Shown: positions 51,029-60,332, counted from the stretch's first letter. The stretch: DNA of 64,000 bases from Pseudomonas bijieensis (GCF_013347965.1 NZ_CP048810.1:2604001-2668000), one strand, 5' to 3'. A program made the numbers and translations. Notes: generated by a model from the sequence alone, not told the origin.

Positions 51029-52119
51029 GGCTGCACCTTTGCGGCGAACGCCGCCATGGCGCGCTTGAGCAGTTCGTTATGGCGATAGCTACCGTCGCGG
51101 TCGTCGCCGTAACGCACGATCACCAGTTTGGCGCTGGGGATGATGTACAGCGCCTGGCCCCAATGGCCCAGCGCGGCGAAGGTGTCCGGCGGCGCGTCGG
51201 GCCAGGGGTGGATTGCCGGGTCGACAGCGCGGTTGAGCCACCAATGCCCGCCGGGCACGGCCTCGTCCTGGCCGGCCTGGAAGTGGGCGAAAGGTTCACG
51301 ATTGAACGCGACCCACTCCCTGGGGATCAGTTGCCGTTGGCCCCAGCGGCCGTCCCGCTGCATCAACAACCCGACACGCGCCAAGTCCCGCGCCGTGAGG
51401 TAGGCGTAGGACGATCCCACGAAGGTGCCGCTGGCATCGGTTTCCCAGGTAGCATGGCGGATGCCCAGGGGGTCGAACAAAGCCGTCCAGGGATAGTCGG
51501 AGTAGCGCGCCGGGCCGACGATGTTTTTCAACGCGCCAGCCAGCAGGTTGCTGTCGCCGCTGGAATAACGGAACGCCTGGCCTGGCGGACCGGCGCTTTC
51601 ATGCTCCGCGGTGAATCCCGCCATGTCGCGCCGTCCACGGGTATACAGCATTGCCACCACCGAGGAGTTGAGCGGCGCGTATTCGTAGTCTTCCTGCCAG
51701 TCCAGGCCCGAGGCCCAATGGAAAAGATCGGCTAGGGTCAGCCTCGGGTGCCGGCTCAGGGGCGGGTAGTACTTGGCTGCCGGATCATCCAGGGCAAAGC
51801 GCTTTTCCCCGTAGGCCACGCCGAACACCGTCGCCAGCAGGCTTTTGCTGATGGACCAGGTCAGGTGCGGGGTCTGGGCAGTGGTTGGCCCGGCGTAGCG
51901 TTCGTAGACCAGCCGACCGTCCCGGATCACCAGCAGCGCGTCGGTGCGGATGCCTCGGCGGGTGACGTCGTCCCGGGGTGGGAAGGCATATTGCTCCAAG
52001 GCTTCGATGGCCGGCCCGGTAGGGGTCGGAGCGGTTGGCCACTGCTCGCTAGGCCAATCTTCGGCGTGAGCGCCCAAGGTGAGCAACAGGAGTGGGATCA
52101 GGAACCAGCCTTTGGACAT
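51025..52119 (-). CDS. serine hydrolase of the beta-lactamase/penicillin-binding class C family
   Basis: A 364-residue secreted hydrolase. Signal peptide MSKGWFLIPLLLLTLGAHA. The SxxK motif is LTWSISKSLLATVF (Ser about 90), the second motif is YSSGDSN (about 189), and GHWGQALYIIPSAKLVIVRY is the usual C-terminal strand with HWG in place of KTG. These proteins are esterases or peptidases rather than true beta-lactamases in most cases; the substrate is unknown. Coupled to the following small Cys protein. Confidence 0.87.
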   Translation of the reverse strand: MSKGWFLIPLLLLTLGAHAEDWPSEQWPTAPTPTGPAIEALEQYAFPPRDDVTRRGIRTDALLVIRDGRLVYERYAGPTTAQTPHLTWSISKSLLATVFGVAYGEKRFALDDPAAKYYPPLSRHPRLTLADLFHWASGLDWQEDYEYAPLNSSVVAMLYTRGRRDMAGFTAEHESAGPPGQAFRYSSGDSNLLAGALKNIVGPARYSDYPWTALFDPLGIRHATWETDASGTFVGSSYAYLTARDLARVGLLMQRDGRWGQRQLIPREWVAFNREPFAHFQAGQDEAVPGGHWWLNRAVDPAIHPWPDAPPDTFAALGHWGQALYIIPSAKLVIVRYGDDRDGSYRHNELLKRAMAAFAAKVQP

Positions 52120-52200
52120 GCTTGGGGCTCGCAGGATTGAACCTGATGAGCTTAGGCAGGCTTGATGACAGTTTGGATGTTTGTGCCGACAGTACCGACG

Positions 52201-52288
52201 CCATCGCAGGCAAGCCTTGCTCCCACAGGTCTACGACAGACTGTCATTTAACACTGAACCTGTGGGAGCAAGGCTTGCCCGCGATGAG
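52201..52288. repeat. REP pair
   Basis: CATCGCAGGCAAGCCTTGCT and TGTGGGAGCAAGGCTTGCCC in inverse orientation, between the promoter side of the serine hydrolase gene and the 3' end of the acyl-CoA dehydrogenase-like gene. Confidence 0.87.
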
Positions 52289-52293
52289 GCTCG

Positions 52294-53178
52294 TCAAGCC
52301 AATGAAGATTCCAGAGCCTTGGCCAACCGCTTGGCCCGCGCCCCTGCCGCCATCTCCATCACTGCCTTATCCCGCGTCCACATCTCGCACCACGTTGCAG
52401 GCCCGGCGGCCAGTGCGTCCTTCAGCTCGCCAGCGAGCCCGTCAAACTGGGCGAACAACCCACCCAGCAGCACATGCCCGGCAGCACTCGAAGGGTTGTG
52501 ACGGCTCACCTCCGCGCAACCGGCCAGCAGCCCCAGCAGGCGCAATTGCAACGCCTGGGGCCAGGCACACTCTTGTCCGACGCCATACAACCAGGCGGTC
52601 ATCGCGCTGAGCACATAAAGGTCTTCCAGGGTGCGGAACGGCTTGACGTAGGCATCCCAACCGTCGCCTGCCAGCAACTCGCACAGCGCGCCATCGAGCA
52701 GGACGCGGCCATGGCTGACGTCCGGCATCAGGGCAATGGCCGGGAGTTTTTCCAGGGTCACGCCAGGCTCACCGGGATAGACCACCGCCAGGTTCAGTCG
52801 CGGCGTTTCACCGGGCGCTTCGCAGCGGGCGGCAATCAGCAACCACTCGGCGGCGTCGCCGGCGGTGACGAAATCCTTGCGCCCGCTCAGGCGCAAATCA
52901 CTGAGGCGGGTCTGCATGTCCGCCGGGCGCAAGCTGCGTTGTTCGGTGGCGCACAAGGCGCCGAGGCTTTGGGGCGCGCTGGGCCAAAGCACCCGCAGCG
53001 CCGCCTGGTACCCCACCAGGAACGCCAGCCCCGGTGTCGCCATCAACCGCGCCCCGGCCACGGCCAGTTCGAACGGCGTCACCGGCCCCAGGCGTTGCAA
53101 CAAGGTCGCATAACCTTCGGCCAGGTCCGGATGGGCAGGCAGGCGCTCGCCGCGTTCGATCAGAGTGTGCCAGGGCAT
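52294..53178 (-). CDS. acyl-CoA dehydrogenase-like protein (short form)
   Basis: A 294-residue protein resembling the acyl-CoA dehydrogenase fold: N-terminal helices (about 1-80), a middle beta region (LSGRKDFVTAGDAAEWLLIA, about 96-115), and a C-terminal helical part. It is about 90 residues shorter than typical members, and I cannot identify the catalytic Glu, so it may be inactive or have another role. AAGGAG precedes ATG 53178. It is divergent from olsB, a neighbourhood that might link it to lipid metabolism. Confidence 0.7.
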   Translation of the reverse strand: MPWHTLIERGERLPAHPDLAEGYATLLQRLGPVTPFELAVAGARLMATPGLAFLVGYQAALRVLWPSAPQSLGALCATEQRSLRPADMQTRLSDLRLSGRKDFVTAGDAAEWLLIAARCEAPGETPRLNLAVVYPGEPGVTLEKLPAIALMPDVSHGRVLLDGALCELLAGDGWDAYVKPFRTLEDLYVLSAMTAWLYGVGQECAWPQALQLRLLGLLAGCAEVSRHNPSSAAGHVLLGGLFAQFDGLAGELKDALAAGPATWCEMWTRDKAVMEMAAGARAKRLAKALESSLA

Positions 53179-53322
53179 GGGGGACTCCTTGAGGGCTGTC
53201 ATATAAGCATCACCAAAGCTTCATGGCGATGACACCGGGGCTACATAGCCTGACTTTGCACAACATGGCTGCATAAAGAAAGTCGACAGGCTGCAACTGA
53301 ACAGCCCGCACGGAGATTCGCT

Positions 53323-54078
53323 ATGACCCAGATCGCCCGCATCAGCGACACCGGCAATGAACGCCGCCTGCAAGCCGAACGCCTGATCGGCGCCCACGCC
53401 TTGCAAGAAGCCCAGGCCCTGCGCTTCAACGTCTTCAGTGGCGAATTCAACGCCAAGCTCAAAGGCGCGGAAAAGGGTCTGGACATGGATGACTATGATG
53501 TTCACTGCGCCCACATCGGCGTACGCGACCTGAACACCGGTCGCCTCGTGGCGACCACTCGCCTGCTCGACCACCAGGCCGCCAGCAGCCTGGGCCGGTT
53601 CTATAGCGAAGAAGAATTCAGCCTCCACGGCCTGGTCCATCTCAAGGGCCCGATCCTGGAAATCGGCCGTACCTGCGTCGACCCGGCCTACCGCAACGGC
53701 GGCACCATCGCCGTACTGTGGGGCGAACTGGCCGAGGTCCTGAACGAAGGCGGCTACAGCTACCTGATGGGTTGCGCGAGCATTCCGATGCAGGATGGTG
53801 GCGTCCAGGCCCAGGCGATCATGCAGCGCCTGCGCGAACGCTACCTGTGCACCGAGCACCTGCAAGCCGTACCGAAAAAACCGCTGCCGAGCCTGGACGT
53901 ACCGTCCAACGTCATTGCCGAGATGCCGCCGCTGCTCAAGGCCTATATGCGCCTGGGCGCGAAGATTTGCGGCGAGCCATGCTGGGACGAGGATTTCCAG
54001 GTGGCCGACGTGTTCATCCTGCTCAAGCGCGACGAACTCTGCCCGCGCTACGCCCGCCACTTCAAGGCAGCGGTGTAA
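53323..54078 (+). CDS. olsB: L-ornithine N-alpha-acyltransferase OlsB
   Basis: A 251-residue GNAT-like acyltransferase adding a 3-hydroxyacyl chain from ACP to ornithine, the first step of ornithine lipid synthesis. The family core is [20 protein letters not shown] (about 21-40), [20 protein letters not shown], and [20 protein letters not shown] (about 110-129). GGAG precedes the ATG. Its stop overlaps the olsA start (TAATG). Ornithine lipids replace phospholipids when phosphate is scarce; no Pho box was recognised upstream. Confidence 0.92.
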   Translation: MTQIARISDTGNERRLQAERLIGAHALQEAQALRFNVFSGEFNAKLKGAEKGLDMDDYDVHCAHIGVRDLNTGRLVATTRLLDHQAASSLGRFYSEEEFSLHGLVHLKGPILEIGRTCVDPAYRNGGTIAVLWGELAEVLNEGGYSYLMGCASIPMQDGGVQAQAIMQRLRERYLCTEHLQAVPKKPLPSLDVPSNVIAEMPPLLKAYMRLGAKICGEPCWDEDFQVADVFILLKRDELCPRYARHFKAAV

Positions 54079-54869
54079 TGAGCCGGTTGCGGGTGTACGC
54101 GCGTATCGCGCGAGTCTTGCTGGTGGTGACCCTGGGCCTGAGCATGGCCAGCGTGTTCGGCCTGTTCGAGCGCCTGGGGATTGCCAACTCCATGGTCCGT
54201 CGCCAGCGTTGGTCAAGGTTCTTCATGGCGCGGCTGAGCCATGCCCTGCCCTTTTGCGTGACGGTCCACGGCGAACTGCCACAACGGCCGATGCTGTGGG
54301 TCAGCAACCATGTGTCCTGGACCGACATCCCGTTGCTGGGCATGCTCACACCGATGTCATTTCTGTCCAAGGCCGAAGTGCGCACCTGGCCGGTTGCCGG
54401 ATGGCTGGCCGCCAAGGCCGGCAGCCTGTTTATCCGACGCGGTTCGGGTGACAGCCAATTGATCCGCAAGCAAATGAGCCGCCATCTGGAACAGGCCCAT
54501 CCGCTGCTGATGTTCCCGGAAGGCACCACCACCGATGGTCGCTCCCTGCGCACCTTCCACGGTCGCTTGTTGTCGGCGGCCATCGATGCCGATGTGGCGT
54601 TGCAGCCGGTGGCGATCCGTTATGTGCGTAACGGTGAACCTGACGCGTTGGCACCGTTCATTGGCGATGATGATTTGCTGTCGCACCTGATGCGCCTGTT
54701 CGCCAATGATCGGGGCGAGGTGCACATCCATCTGCTGCAACCCATCGCCTGCCACGGCCAGGAGCGTGCGGCGCTGGCGTTCCAGGCGCAACAGGCGGTG
54801 CACAAGGCGTTGTTCGGGGCGATCCCGGAGAAGCAGCAAGCCCCGATGCGACCTGCCATTGCGGCCTGA
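54078..54869 (+). CDS. olsA: lyso-ornithine lipid O-acyltransferase OlsA
   Basis: A 263-residue PlsC-family 1-acyl-transferase for the second step of ornithine lipid synthesis. An N-terminal membrane helix (about 10-30) is followed by the catalytic NHVSWTD (H-x4-D, about residue 77) and the substrate-binding FPEGTTTDG (about 148). The ATG shares one base with the olsB stop, so I reject the much longer frame that begins within olsB. Confidence 0.92.
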   Translation: MSRLRVYARIARVLLVVTLGLSMASVFGLFERLGIANSMVRRQRWSRFFMARLSHALPFCVTVHGELPQRPMLWVSNHVSWTDIPLLGMLTPMSFLSKAEVRTWPVAGWLAAKAGSLFIRRGSGDSQLIRKQMSRHLEQAHPLLMFPEGTTTDGRSLRTFHGRLLSAAIDADVALQPVAIRYVRNGEPDALAPFIGDDDLLSHLMRLFANDRGEVHIHLLQPIACHGQERAALAFQAQQAVHKALFGAIPEKQQAPMRPAIAA

Positions 54870-54880
54870 TCCGGACACCT

Positions 54881-55236
54881 TGTGGGAGCGAGCCTGCTTG
54901 CGATAGCGGCTTAACATTCAGCAGAGATGTTGACTGGACCAACACATCGCGAGCAGGCTCGCTCCCACATTTGATCTGCGGCGGCCATGAGATTCGGCCT
55001 GGCAAAAGTCCTGTGTGGGAGCGAGCCTGCTCGCGATAGCGGCATAACATTCAGCAGAGATGTTGACTGGACCAACACATCGCGAGCAGGCTCGCTCCCA
55101 CATTTGATCTGCGGCGGCCATGAGATTCGGCCTGGCAAAAGTCCTGTGTGGGAGCGAGCTTGCTCGCGATAGCGGCTTAACATTCAGCAGAGATGTTGAC
55201 TGGACCAACACATCGCGAGCAGGCTCGCTCCCACAA
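54881..55236. repeat. tandem array of three 133-bp BIME units
   Basis: Each unit has a REP pair around a spacer (ATAACATTCAGCAGAGATGT), then an outer spacer (TTTGATCTGCGGCGGCCATG). Units start at 54881, 55014 and 55147; the third is partial and ends at the acpH stop. Spacers are near-identical between units, so this is recent tandem amplification rather than separate insertions. Confidence 0.93.
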
Positions 55237-55821
55237 TTAGTCCTGCGGTGTGACTTGGTTTTGAGCAAAATCCTGAAGCTGTGGGTAGAACAACCGGAAA
55301 TCCTCGCTCAACGGCTCATAGAGCCTGATCAACTCTTCCATCGCACCCGCCAGTTCCTCCGGCCGGGACAGACGCCGGGAAATCCCGCGCAGTACCTGCC
55401 CAAGCACTTCGAACTCCCGGTAAGACCCCAGCCAGTCATCCGCCGCCATATGCGGCGCGATGTGCGCCAGGCGCCCTGGTAGCTGCGGTTCGGTATTGAG
55501 TACCTGGTACACCCGGGCCGTGAAGTCCAGCAGCGGCCCTTCGCCGTACAACGTCCAGTCCCGGGCCAGGCAGTGATCGAAAAACACATCGAGCACGATC
55601 CCGGCATACCGCCTGCGCACCGTGGAAAAACGCGACAGGGCAATATCCACCAAGGGATGGCGGTCGGTGTACATGTCGATGCGCCGATGCAGGGCAATCG
55701 CCGCTTCGATCCGTGGATCGTAGAGCCCTTGCAGCGGCCCTTTGACGAAATCGCCGTAGAGGCTGCCGAGCAGTTGTTCCCGGCCAGGGCCGCCGAGATG
55801 CAGGTGCGCGAGATAGTTCAT
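55237..55821 (-). CDS. acpH: acyl carrier protein phosphodiesterase AcpH
   Basis: A 194-residue DUF479/AcpH protein that removes the 4'-phosphopantetheine group from holo-ACP. The HD-like metal motifs are visible: MNYLAHLHLG, GSLYGDFVKGPL (about 19-30), IALHRRIDMYTDRHP (about 42-56), and VLDVFFDHCLARDW (about 76-89). The stop codon abuts the REP array. It is divergent from the arsR operon. Confidence 0.92.
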   Translation of the reverse strand: MNYLAHLHLGGPGREQLLGSLYGDFVKGPLQGLYDPRIEAAIALHRRIDMYTDRHPLVDIALSRFSTVRRRYAGIVLDVFFDHCLARDWTLYGEGPLLDFTARVYQVLNTEPQLPGRLAHIAPHMAADDWLGSYREFEVLGQVLRGISRRLSRPEELAGAMEELIRLYEPLSEDFRLFYPQLQDFAQNQVTPQD

Positions 55822-55848
55822 GGCCCGCAGCTTAGCACCCCCGCGCCC

Positions 55849-55956
55849 ATATCGTTATAACCCGATATAGCGATTTGTTCGGTATTCAGATCAAATCCAT
55901 ATTGGTGTATCGCGAAATAACGATTTAAGGTTCGCTCCATCGCGATATAGCGTTTT
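55849..55956 (+). promoter_or_regulatory. multi-copy operator upstream of the arsR-type regulator
   Basis: CGATATAGCG occurs at 55863-55872 and 55943-55952, and the variant CGAAATAACG at 55913-55922; each is followed by an ATTT or TTTT run. An inverted, partial copy (ATATCGTTATAA) lies at 55849-55860. The array occupies the acpH-arsR divergent gap and probably binds the ArsR-type regulator. Confidence 0.65.
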
Positions 55957-55977
55957 ACCCATCCCGAGCTTGCCACC

Positions 55978-56280
55978 ATGACCCTCGACCTCGACGAAAT
56001 AATAAAAGCCCTGGCGCACCCAGTACGGCGAGACATCCTCAACTGGCTCAAGGACCCCAAGGTCCAGTTCCCCGACCAGTTGCACAACCACGAGTTCGGC
56101 ATTTGCGCCGGGCAGATCGACCAGCGTTGCGGCCTGTCGCAATCCACGGTGTCTGCGCACTTGGCGGTATTGCAACGGGCGGGGCTGATCACCAGCCAGA
56201 AGGTCGGTCAATGGCACTTTTTCAAACGCAACGAGGAAGTGATCCAGCAGTTCCTCAAGCAAATGAGCCAAGAGCTCTGA
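55978..56280 (+). CDS. ArsR-family transcriptional regulator
   Basis: A 100-residue winged-helix repressor: IIKALAHPVRRDILNWLKDP (about 8-27), CGLSQSTVSAHLAVLQRAGL (recognition helix region, about 51-70), and VGQWHFFKRNEE. Arsenic-type CxC sites are absent, but Cys 43 and Cys 51 flank the DNA-binding helix and could sense electrophiles. It leads an operon with an MFS pump and an Old Yellow Enzyme, so reactive enones or quinones are plausible inducers. The upstream operator array suggests autorepression. Confidence 0.88.
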   Translation: MTLDLDEIIKALAHPVRRDILNWLKDPKVQFPDQLHNHEFGICAGQIDQRCGLSQSTVSAHLAVLQRAGLITSQKVGQWHFFKRNEEVIQQFLKQMSQEL

Positions 56281-56297
56281 CCTGACAAGGACCCATC

Positions 56298-57464
56298 ATG
56301 CCCCTCTCACTTCTCATCCTGGCTCTGAGCGCCTTCGCCATCGGCACCACCGAGTTCGTCATCATGGGCCTGTTGCCCGATGTCGCGGCCGACCTGGGCG
56401 TGTCGATTCCTGGCGCCGGCTGGCTGGTCACCGGCTACGCCCTGGGCGTGGCCATCGGTGCACCGTTCATGGCACTGGCCACCGCGCGGCTGCCGCGCAA
56501 GGCCGCCCTGGTGGTGTTGATGGGGATCTTCATCATCGGCAACCTGCTTTGTGCGATTGCCAGCGACTACAACGTGCTGATGTTCGCCCGGGTCGTCACC
56601 GCCCTGTGCCACGGTGCGTTCTTCGGCATTGGTTCCGTGGTGGCCGCCGGCCTGGTGGCACCCAACAAGCGCGCCTCGGCCGTGGCCCTGATGTTCACCG
56701 GCCTGACCCTGGCCAACGTACTCGGCGTACCGCTGGGTACCGCACTGGGTCAGGAGGCCGGCTGGCGTTCGACCTTTTGGGCGGTGACCGTCATCGGCGT
56801 GGTGGCGCTGATCGGCCTGATCCGTTTCCTGCCGGCCAAGCGCGATGAAGAAAAACTCGACATGCGCTCGGAACTGGTGGCGCTCAAGGGGGCCGGCCTG
56901 TGGCTGTCCCTGAGCATGACCGCGCTGTTCTCCGCCTCGGTGTTCACCCTGTTCACCTACGTCGCCCCGCTGCTGGGCGAAGTGACCGGCGTGTCGCCCC
57001 GTGGCGTGACCTGGACCCTGGTGCTGATCGGCCTGGGCCTGACCCTGGGCAACATCATCGGCGGCAAGCTGGCGGACAAGAGCCTGGCGAACACGCTGAT
57101 GGGCGTCTTCATCACCATGGCCGTGGTGTCCACCGTGCTGAGCTGGACCAGCGTGGCGCTGATCCCCAGCGAAATCACCCTGTTCCTCTGGGCCACCGCC
57201 TGCTTCGCCGCCGTGCCGGCCCTGCAAGTCAACGTGGTGACCTTCGGCAAAGCCGCGCCCAACCTGGTGTCCACCTTGAACATCGGCGCCTTCAACATCG
57301 GCAACGCCCTGGGCGCCTGGGTTGGCGGCAGCGTCATCGACCACGGCCTGGGGCTGACCTCCGTGCCCCTGGCCGCCGGCGCGCTGGCTGTGTTGGCGCT
57401 GCTGGTCACCCTGATCACTTTCCGCCAGGGCGGCAATGCCGACCTGGCCCCGGCAACTCACTGA
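56298..57464 (+). CDS. MFS efflux transporter (YdhP/AraJ-like)
   Basis: A 388-residue, 12-helix transporter of the DHA1 arabinose-efflux-like group. The N-terminus LSAFAIGTTEFVIMGLLPDV is characteristic, motif A is ALATARLPRKAALVVLMGIF (about 57-76), and TALCHGAFFGIGSVVAAGLV (about 97-116) is also typical. CAAGGA precedes the ATG, 17 bases after the arsR-type gene. It may export the toxic compound that its operon neighbours sense and reduce. Confidence 0.92.
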   Translation: MPLSLLILALSAFAIGTTEFVIMGLLPDVAADLGVSIPGAGWLVTGYALGVAIGAPFMALATARLPRKAALVVLMGIFIIGNLLCAIASDYNVLMFARVVTALCHGAFFGIGSVVAAGLVAPNKRASAVALMFTGLTLANVLGVPLGTALGQEAGWRSTFWAVTVIGVVALIGLIRFLPAKRDEEKLDMRSELVALKGAGLWLSLSMTALFSASVFTLFTYVAPLLGEVTGVSPRGVTWTLVLIGLGLTLGNIIGGKLADKSLANTLMGVFITMAVVSTVLSWTSVALIPSEITLFLWATACFAAVPALQVNVVTFGKAAPNLVSTLNIGAFNIGNALGAWVGGSVIDHGLGLTSVPLAAGALAVLALLVTLITFRQGGNADLAPATH

Positions 57465-57497
57465 CTTTTAATCCTTCCACTTTCGAGGTTGTATTTC

Positions 57498-58547
57498 ATG
57501 GCGACTATTTTCGACCCCATCAAACTCGGCGACATCGAGTTGAAGAACCGCATCATCATGGCCCCGCTCACCCGCTGCCGCGCCGACGCAGGTCGCGTGC
57601 CTAACGCGTTGATGGCCGAGTACTACGTGCAACGTGCCTCCGCTGGCCTGATCCTCAGCGAAGCGACCTCCGTCACCCCGATGGGCGTGGGCTACCCGGA
57701 CACCCCGGGCATCTGGTCCAACGACCAGGTGCGCGGCTGGGCCAACGTCACCAAGGCGATCCACGGCGCCGGCGGCAAGATCTTCCTGCAACTGTGGCAC
57801 GTGGGCCGGATCTCCCACCCGTCGTACCTGAACGGCGAAACCCCGGTGGCGCCCAGCGCGATCCAGCCCAAGGGCCACGTGAGCCTGGTCCGCCCCCTGG
57901 CCGACTACCCAACGCCGCGCGCGCTGGAAACCGCTGAGATCGCCGACATCGTCGACGCTTATCGTGTCGGTGCCGAGAACGCCAAGGCCGCCGGTTTCGA
58001 CGGCGTGGAAATCCACGGCGCCAACGGCTATCTGCTCGACCAGTTCCTGCAAAGCAGCACCAACCAGCGCACCGACAACTACGGCGGCTCCCTGGAAAAC
58101 CGTGCCCGCCTGCTGCTGGAAGTGACCGACGCGGCCATCGAAGTCTGGGGCGCCGGCCGGGTGGGCGTGCACCTGGCGCCACGCGCCGACTCCCATGACA
58201 TGGGCGACGAGAACCGTCTGGAGACCTTCAGCTACGTGGCTCGCGAACTGGGCAAGCGTGGCATTGCCTTCATCTGCTCTCGCGAGAAGGAAGGCGAAGA
58301 CAGCATTGGCCCACAACTCAAGCAAGCTTTCGGCGGCCCGTACATTGCCAACGAACGTTTCACCAAGGACAGCGCCAACGCCTGGCTGGCCGAGGGCAAG
58401 GCCGATGCCGTCGCCTTCGGTGTGCCGTTCATTGCCAACCCGGACCTGCCGGCGCGCTTGAAAGCCGATGCACCGCTGAACGAAGCGCATCCGGAGACCT
58501 TCTATGGTAAAGGTCCGATGGGTTACATCGATTATCCAATGATGTAA
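57498..58547 (+). CDS. xenB: alkene reductase, Old Yellow Enzyme family XenB
   Basis: A 349-residue FMN-dependent NAD(P)H:enone reductase that I recognise as XenB/NemA-like; XenB from P. fluorescens reduces nitroglycerin, TNT and activated alkenes. Seen: MAPLTRCRADAGRVPNALMA (FMN binding, about 21-40), FLQLWHVGRISHP (about 96), and FDGVEIHGANGYLLDQFLQS with the substrate-binding His/Asn pair (about 176-195). GAGG precedes ATG 57498. It is last in the arsR-MFS-xenB operon. Confidence 0.95.
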   Translation: MATIFDPIKLGDIELKNRIIMAPLTRCRADAGRVPNALMAEYYVQRASAGLILSEATSVTPMGVGYPDTPGIWSNDQVRGWANVTKAIHGAGGKIFLQLWHVGRISHPSYLNGETPVAPSAIQPKGHVSLVRPLADYPTPRALETAEIADIVDAYRVGAENAKAAGFDGVEIHGANGYLLDQFLQSSTNQRTDNYGGSLENRARLLLEVTDAAIEVWGAGRVGVHLAPRADSHDMGDENRLETFSYVARELGKRGIAFICSREKEGEDSIGPQLKQAFGGPYIANERFTKDSANAWLAEGKADAVAFGVPFIANPDLPARLKADAPLNEAHPETFYGKGPMGYIDYPMM

Positions 58548-58560
58548 ATCATAAAAAACA

Positions 58561-58593
58561 AAAGCCCTGCCTCGAAAGAGCCAGGGCTTTTTT
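58561..58593 (+). terminator. rho-independent terminator of the xenB operon
   Basis: AAAGCCCTG and CAGGGCTTT enclose a loop and are followed by a T run, 13 bases after the xenB stop. Confidence 0.92.
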
Positions 58594-58718
58594 ATTTGCG
58601 CTAAATATCAAGTCAAATATCCAAACTTCTAAACCCCATCTAACTGCCCATATTATCGCCAATAACAAGACACAACGTCTTGCCCACTTGCAGTCACTCT
58701 CTTTGAAAAGGATTTCAA

Positions 58719-59345
58719 ATGAACGCTACCCCGGAAAACAGCCAACAGACCGACAATGGCATTTATGAACTCATCGCCTCTCAATTTAGCTGGGCACCGT
58801 TGTCAGTGTTGTATCAATTTCTCGAATCACTCGATACGCAAGAATATAGGTCGATGCTCACGGCGCTGATAGAGAAAGCCAACCTCAATGACAAGGTCAA
58901 CCAGCAGGTTCAAGCCTGGGAACAGGAGCGCGTCAACCCAGGCCGCACCCGTCTCGTCGTAAAGTTGATCAACCACACCGACTTGGATTTTGAAATCGGC
59001 GAACACAACTTGCAGTTGAATGCGGACGAGCAACACCTCACACCGATTTTTCCCTGGGACATCCAGGCCCTGAAGTTCGACCTCGCTTATACTCGGCGCC
59101 TGGGCAGTCGCAATAAGGACATGTTCAAACACTTCATTGTGTTCGGCGATAAAGAATTTGGCTTTCGCTTTGACTTCGGTTTGCGGGTCAATACGTCTTT
59201 CGGTGTTATTTCACCGACACTGACACCCGTCCGGACCCACACACTGACTTCTATTGGAACAAGCCCGATCCAATGCACGACTCGAATCACCCGCACAGCA
59301 AGTGAAGAGCCCTATGGTTTTACTGTGGAACTCACGCTGAGCTGA
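58719..59345 (+). CDS. unrecognised 208-residue protein
   Basis: AAAAGGA lies 9 bases before the ATG and the frame is clean. The N-terminal third is helical (IYELIASQFSWAPLSVLYQF, LTALIEKANLNDKVNQQVQA); the rest is rich in beta-forming alternation (TRLVVKLINHTDLDFEIGEH, FKHFIVFGDKEFGFRFDFGL, TSIGTSPIQCTTRITRTASE). No signal peptide or known motif is seen. It is less GC-rich than its neighbours and its codon use is more AT-ended, hinting at transfer. It stands alone between the xenB terminator and ttgR. Confidence 0.72.
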   Translation: MNATPENSQQTDNGIYELIASQFSWAPLSVLYQFLESLDTQEYRSMLTALIEKANLNDKVNQQVQAWEQERVNPGRTRLVVKLINHTDLDFEIGEHNLQLNADEQHLTPIFPWDIQALKFDLAYTRRLGSRNKDMFKHFIVFGDKEFGFRFDFGLRVNTSFGVISPTLTPVRTHTLTSIGTSPIQCTTRITRTASEEPYGFTVELTLS

Positions 59346-59555
59346 AAATCCGGCCTCGCCAGGGCAGTCTGGCGAGGCATCGGCCGATCCGTTCGGATGA
59401 CCCTGCCGAGCGGATTTTTCCCGCCCTTCACCAGAGCGAAACAAATTTCCTACAAAATTCGCCGCCGATTGCCTATCAACCGCGCCAGTGTCGGTTTATA
59501 AAAGCATCCTTACGCGCTCGTATTGACACAAACCGACGCAATTACGCATTTTGTT

Positions 59556-60188
59556 TCATTTGCGCAGGCTGGGGCTCAGGCGCAGCATGTCCAGCCCGAT
59601 CTCCACCCAGCGCTCGGCCTCACCCGCCAGGGCGAAGCTGTCGGGGGCCAGCAGCCACTGGTACAAAATGCCATCGATGTAGGCATGAATGGCGACTGCG
59701 GCCCTTTCAGGGTCCAGATCATCCGGCAACTGGCCGCGTTTCATCGCGTTGCGTAACGACAACGCAATACGCACATTGCAGTCGAGGCTGACCTCGCGCC
59801 GCTGCTGGCGCAGATCGCACATTTCATCGGTGAATTCACACTTATGGAACAGAATCTCATTAATGCGGCGGGTTTTCGGGTCCAGGGCCACCTGCTGGAA
59901 CAACTGGACCAGCAGTTTGCGAATACAGCCCAGCGGATCAAGCTCCTCTTCACTCTCACTGGCACGGGCCAACTCGTCGAGCGGCTCGTGCAGGGTGTCG
60001 AGCATGGCCTGGAGCAGGTCTGCCTTGTTACTGAAATGCCAATAGATGGCACCCCGCGTCACACCCGCCAGTGTCGCGATGTCGGCCAGGGTCGTACGCG
60101 CCACGCCACGCTCGAAAAAGGCCTTTTCGGCCGCTTCGAGGATCTGGCTGCGAGTCTCCTGGGCTTCCTCTTTGGTACGACGGACCAT
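59556..60188 (-). CDS. ttgR: TetR-family repressor TtgR/EmhR-like
   Basis: A 210-residue repressor of the adjacent RND pump, closely resembling P. putida TtgR over its whole length: [20 protein letters not shown] at the start, [20 protein letters not shown] (helix-turn-helix, about 34-53), [20 protein letters not shown], and the end [12 protein letters not shown]. TtgR binds antibiotics and plant phenolics and then leaves its operator. I chose ATG 60188 to match the TtgR N-terminus. It is divergent from ttgAB. Confidence 0.95.
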   Translation of the reverse strand: MVRRTKEEAQETRSQILEAAEKAFFERGVARTTLADIATLAGVTRGAIYWHFSNKADLLQAMLDTLHEPLDELARASESEEELDPLGCIRKLLVQLFQQVALDPKTRRINEILFHKCEFTDEMCDLRQQRREVSLDCNVRIALSLRNAMKRGQLPDDLDPERAAVAIHAYIDGILYQWLLAPDSFALAGEAERWVEIGLDMLRLSPSLRK

Positions 60189-60332
60189 GGCAGTAAACAC
60201 CTCAATCAGGATGCGGTCAGCAATGCGTAAGAATCAGCTGAACAAAATATGAGGCGACGTCTCTTTGGAACGCGTCCCCGATCTACGCTGGCCTTTGTCA
60301 GGCTTTTGTAAATCCGGATGTTACGCAATCTG

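Noticed and set aside
51025..52119. Serine hydrolase as a resistance beta-lactamase
   Set aside because: The KTG triad is replaced by HWG and the gene lacks AmpC-type features; an esterase or peptidase is more likely.
53718..54078. N-terminal extension of olsA into olsB
   Set aside because: The extension is out-of-frame olsB sequence; the TAATG overlap gives the natural olsA start.
54881..55236. Array read as a possible CRISPR
   Set aside because: The units are 133 bp, the spacers are identical rather than unique, and each repeat is a REP hairpin pair; no cas genes are near.
56307..57461. 384-codon frame antisense to the MFS gene
   Set aside because: His/Gln/Gly-rich shadow frame with no motif; the sense frame is a clear 12-helix transporter.
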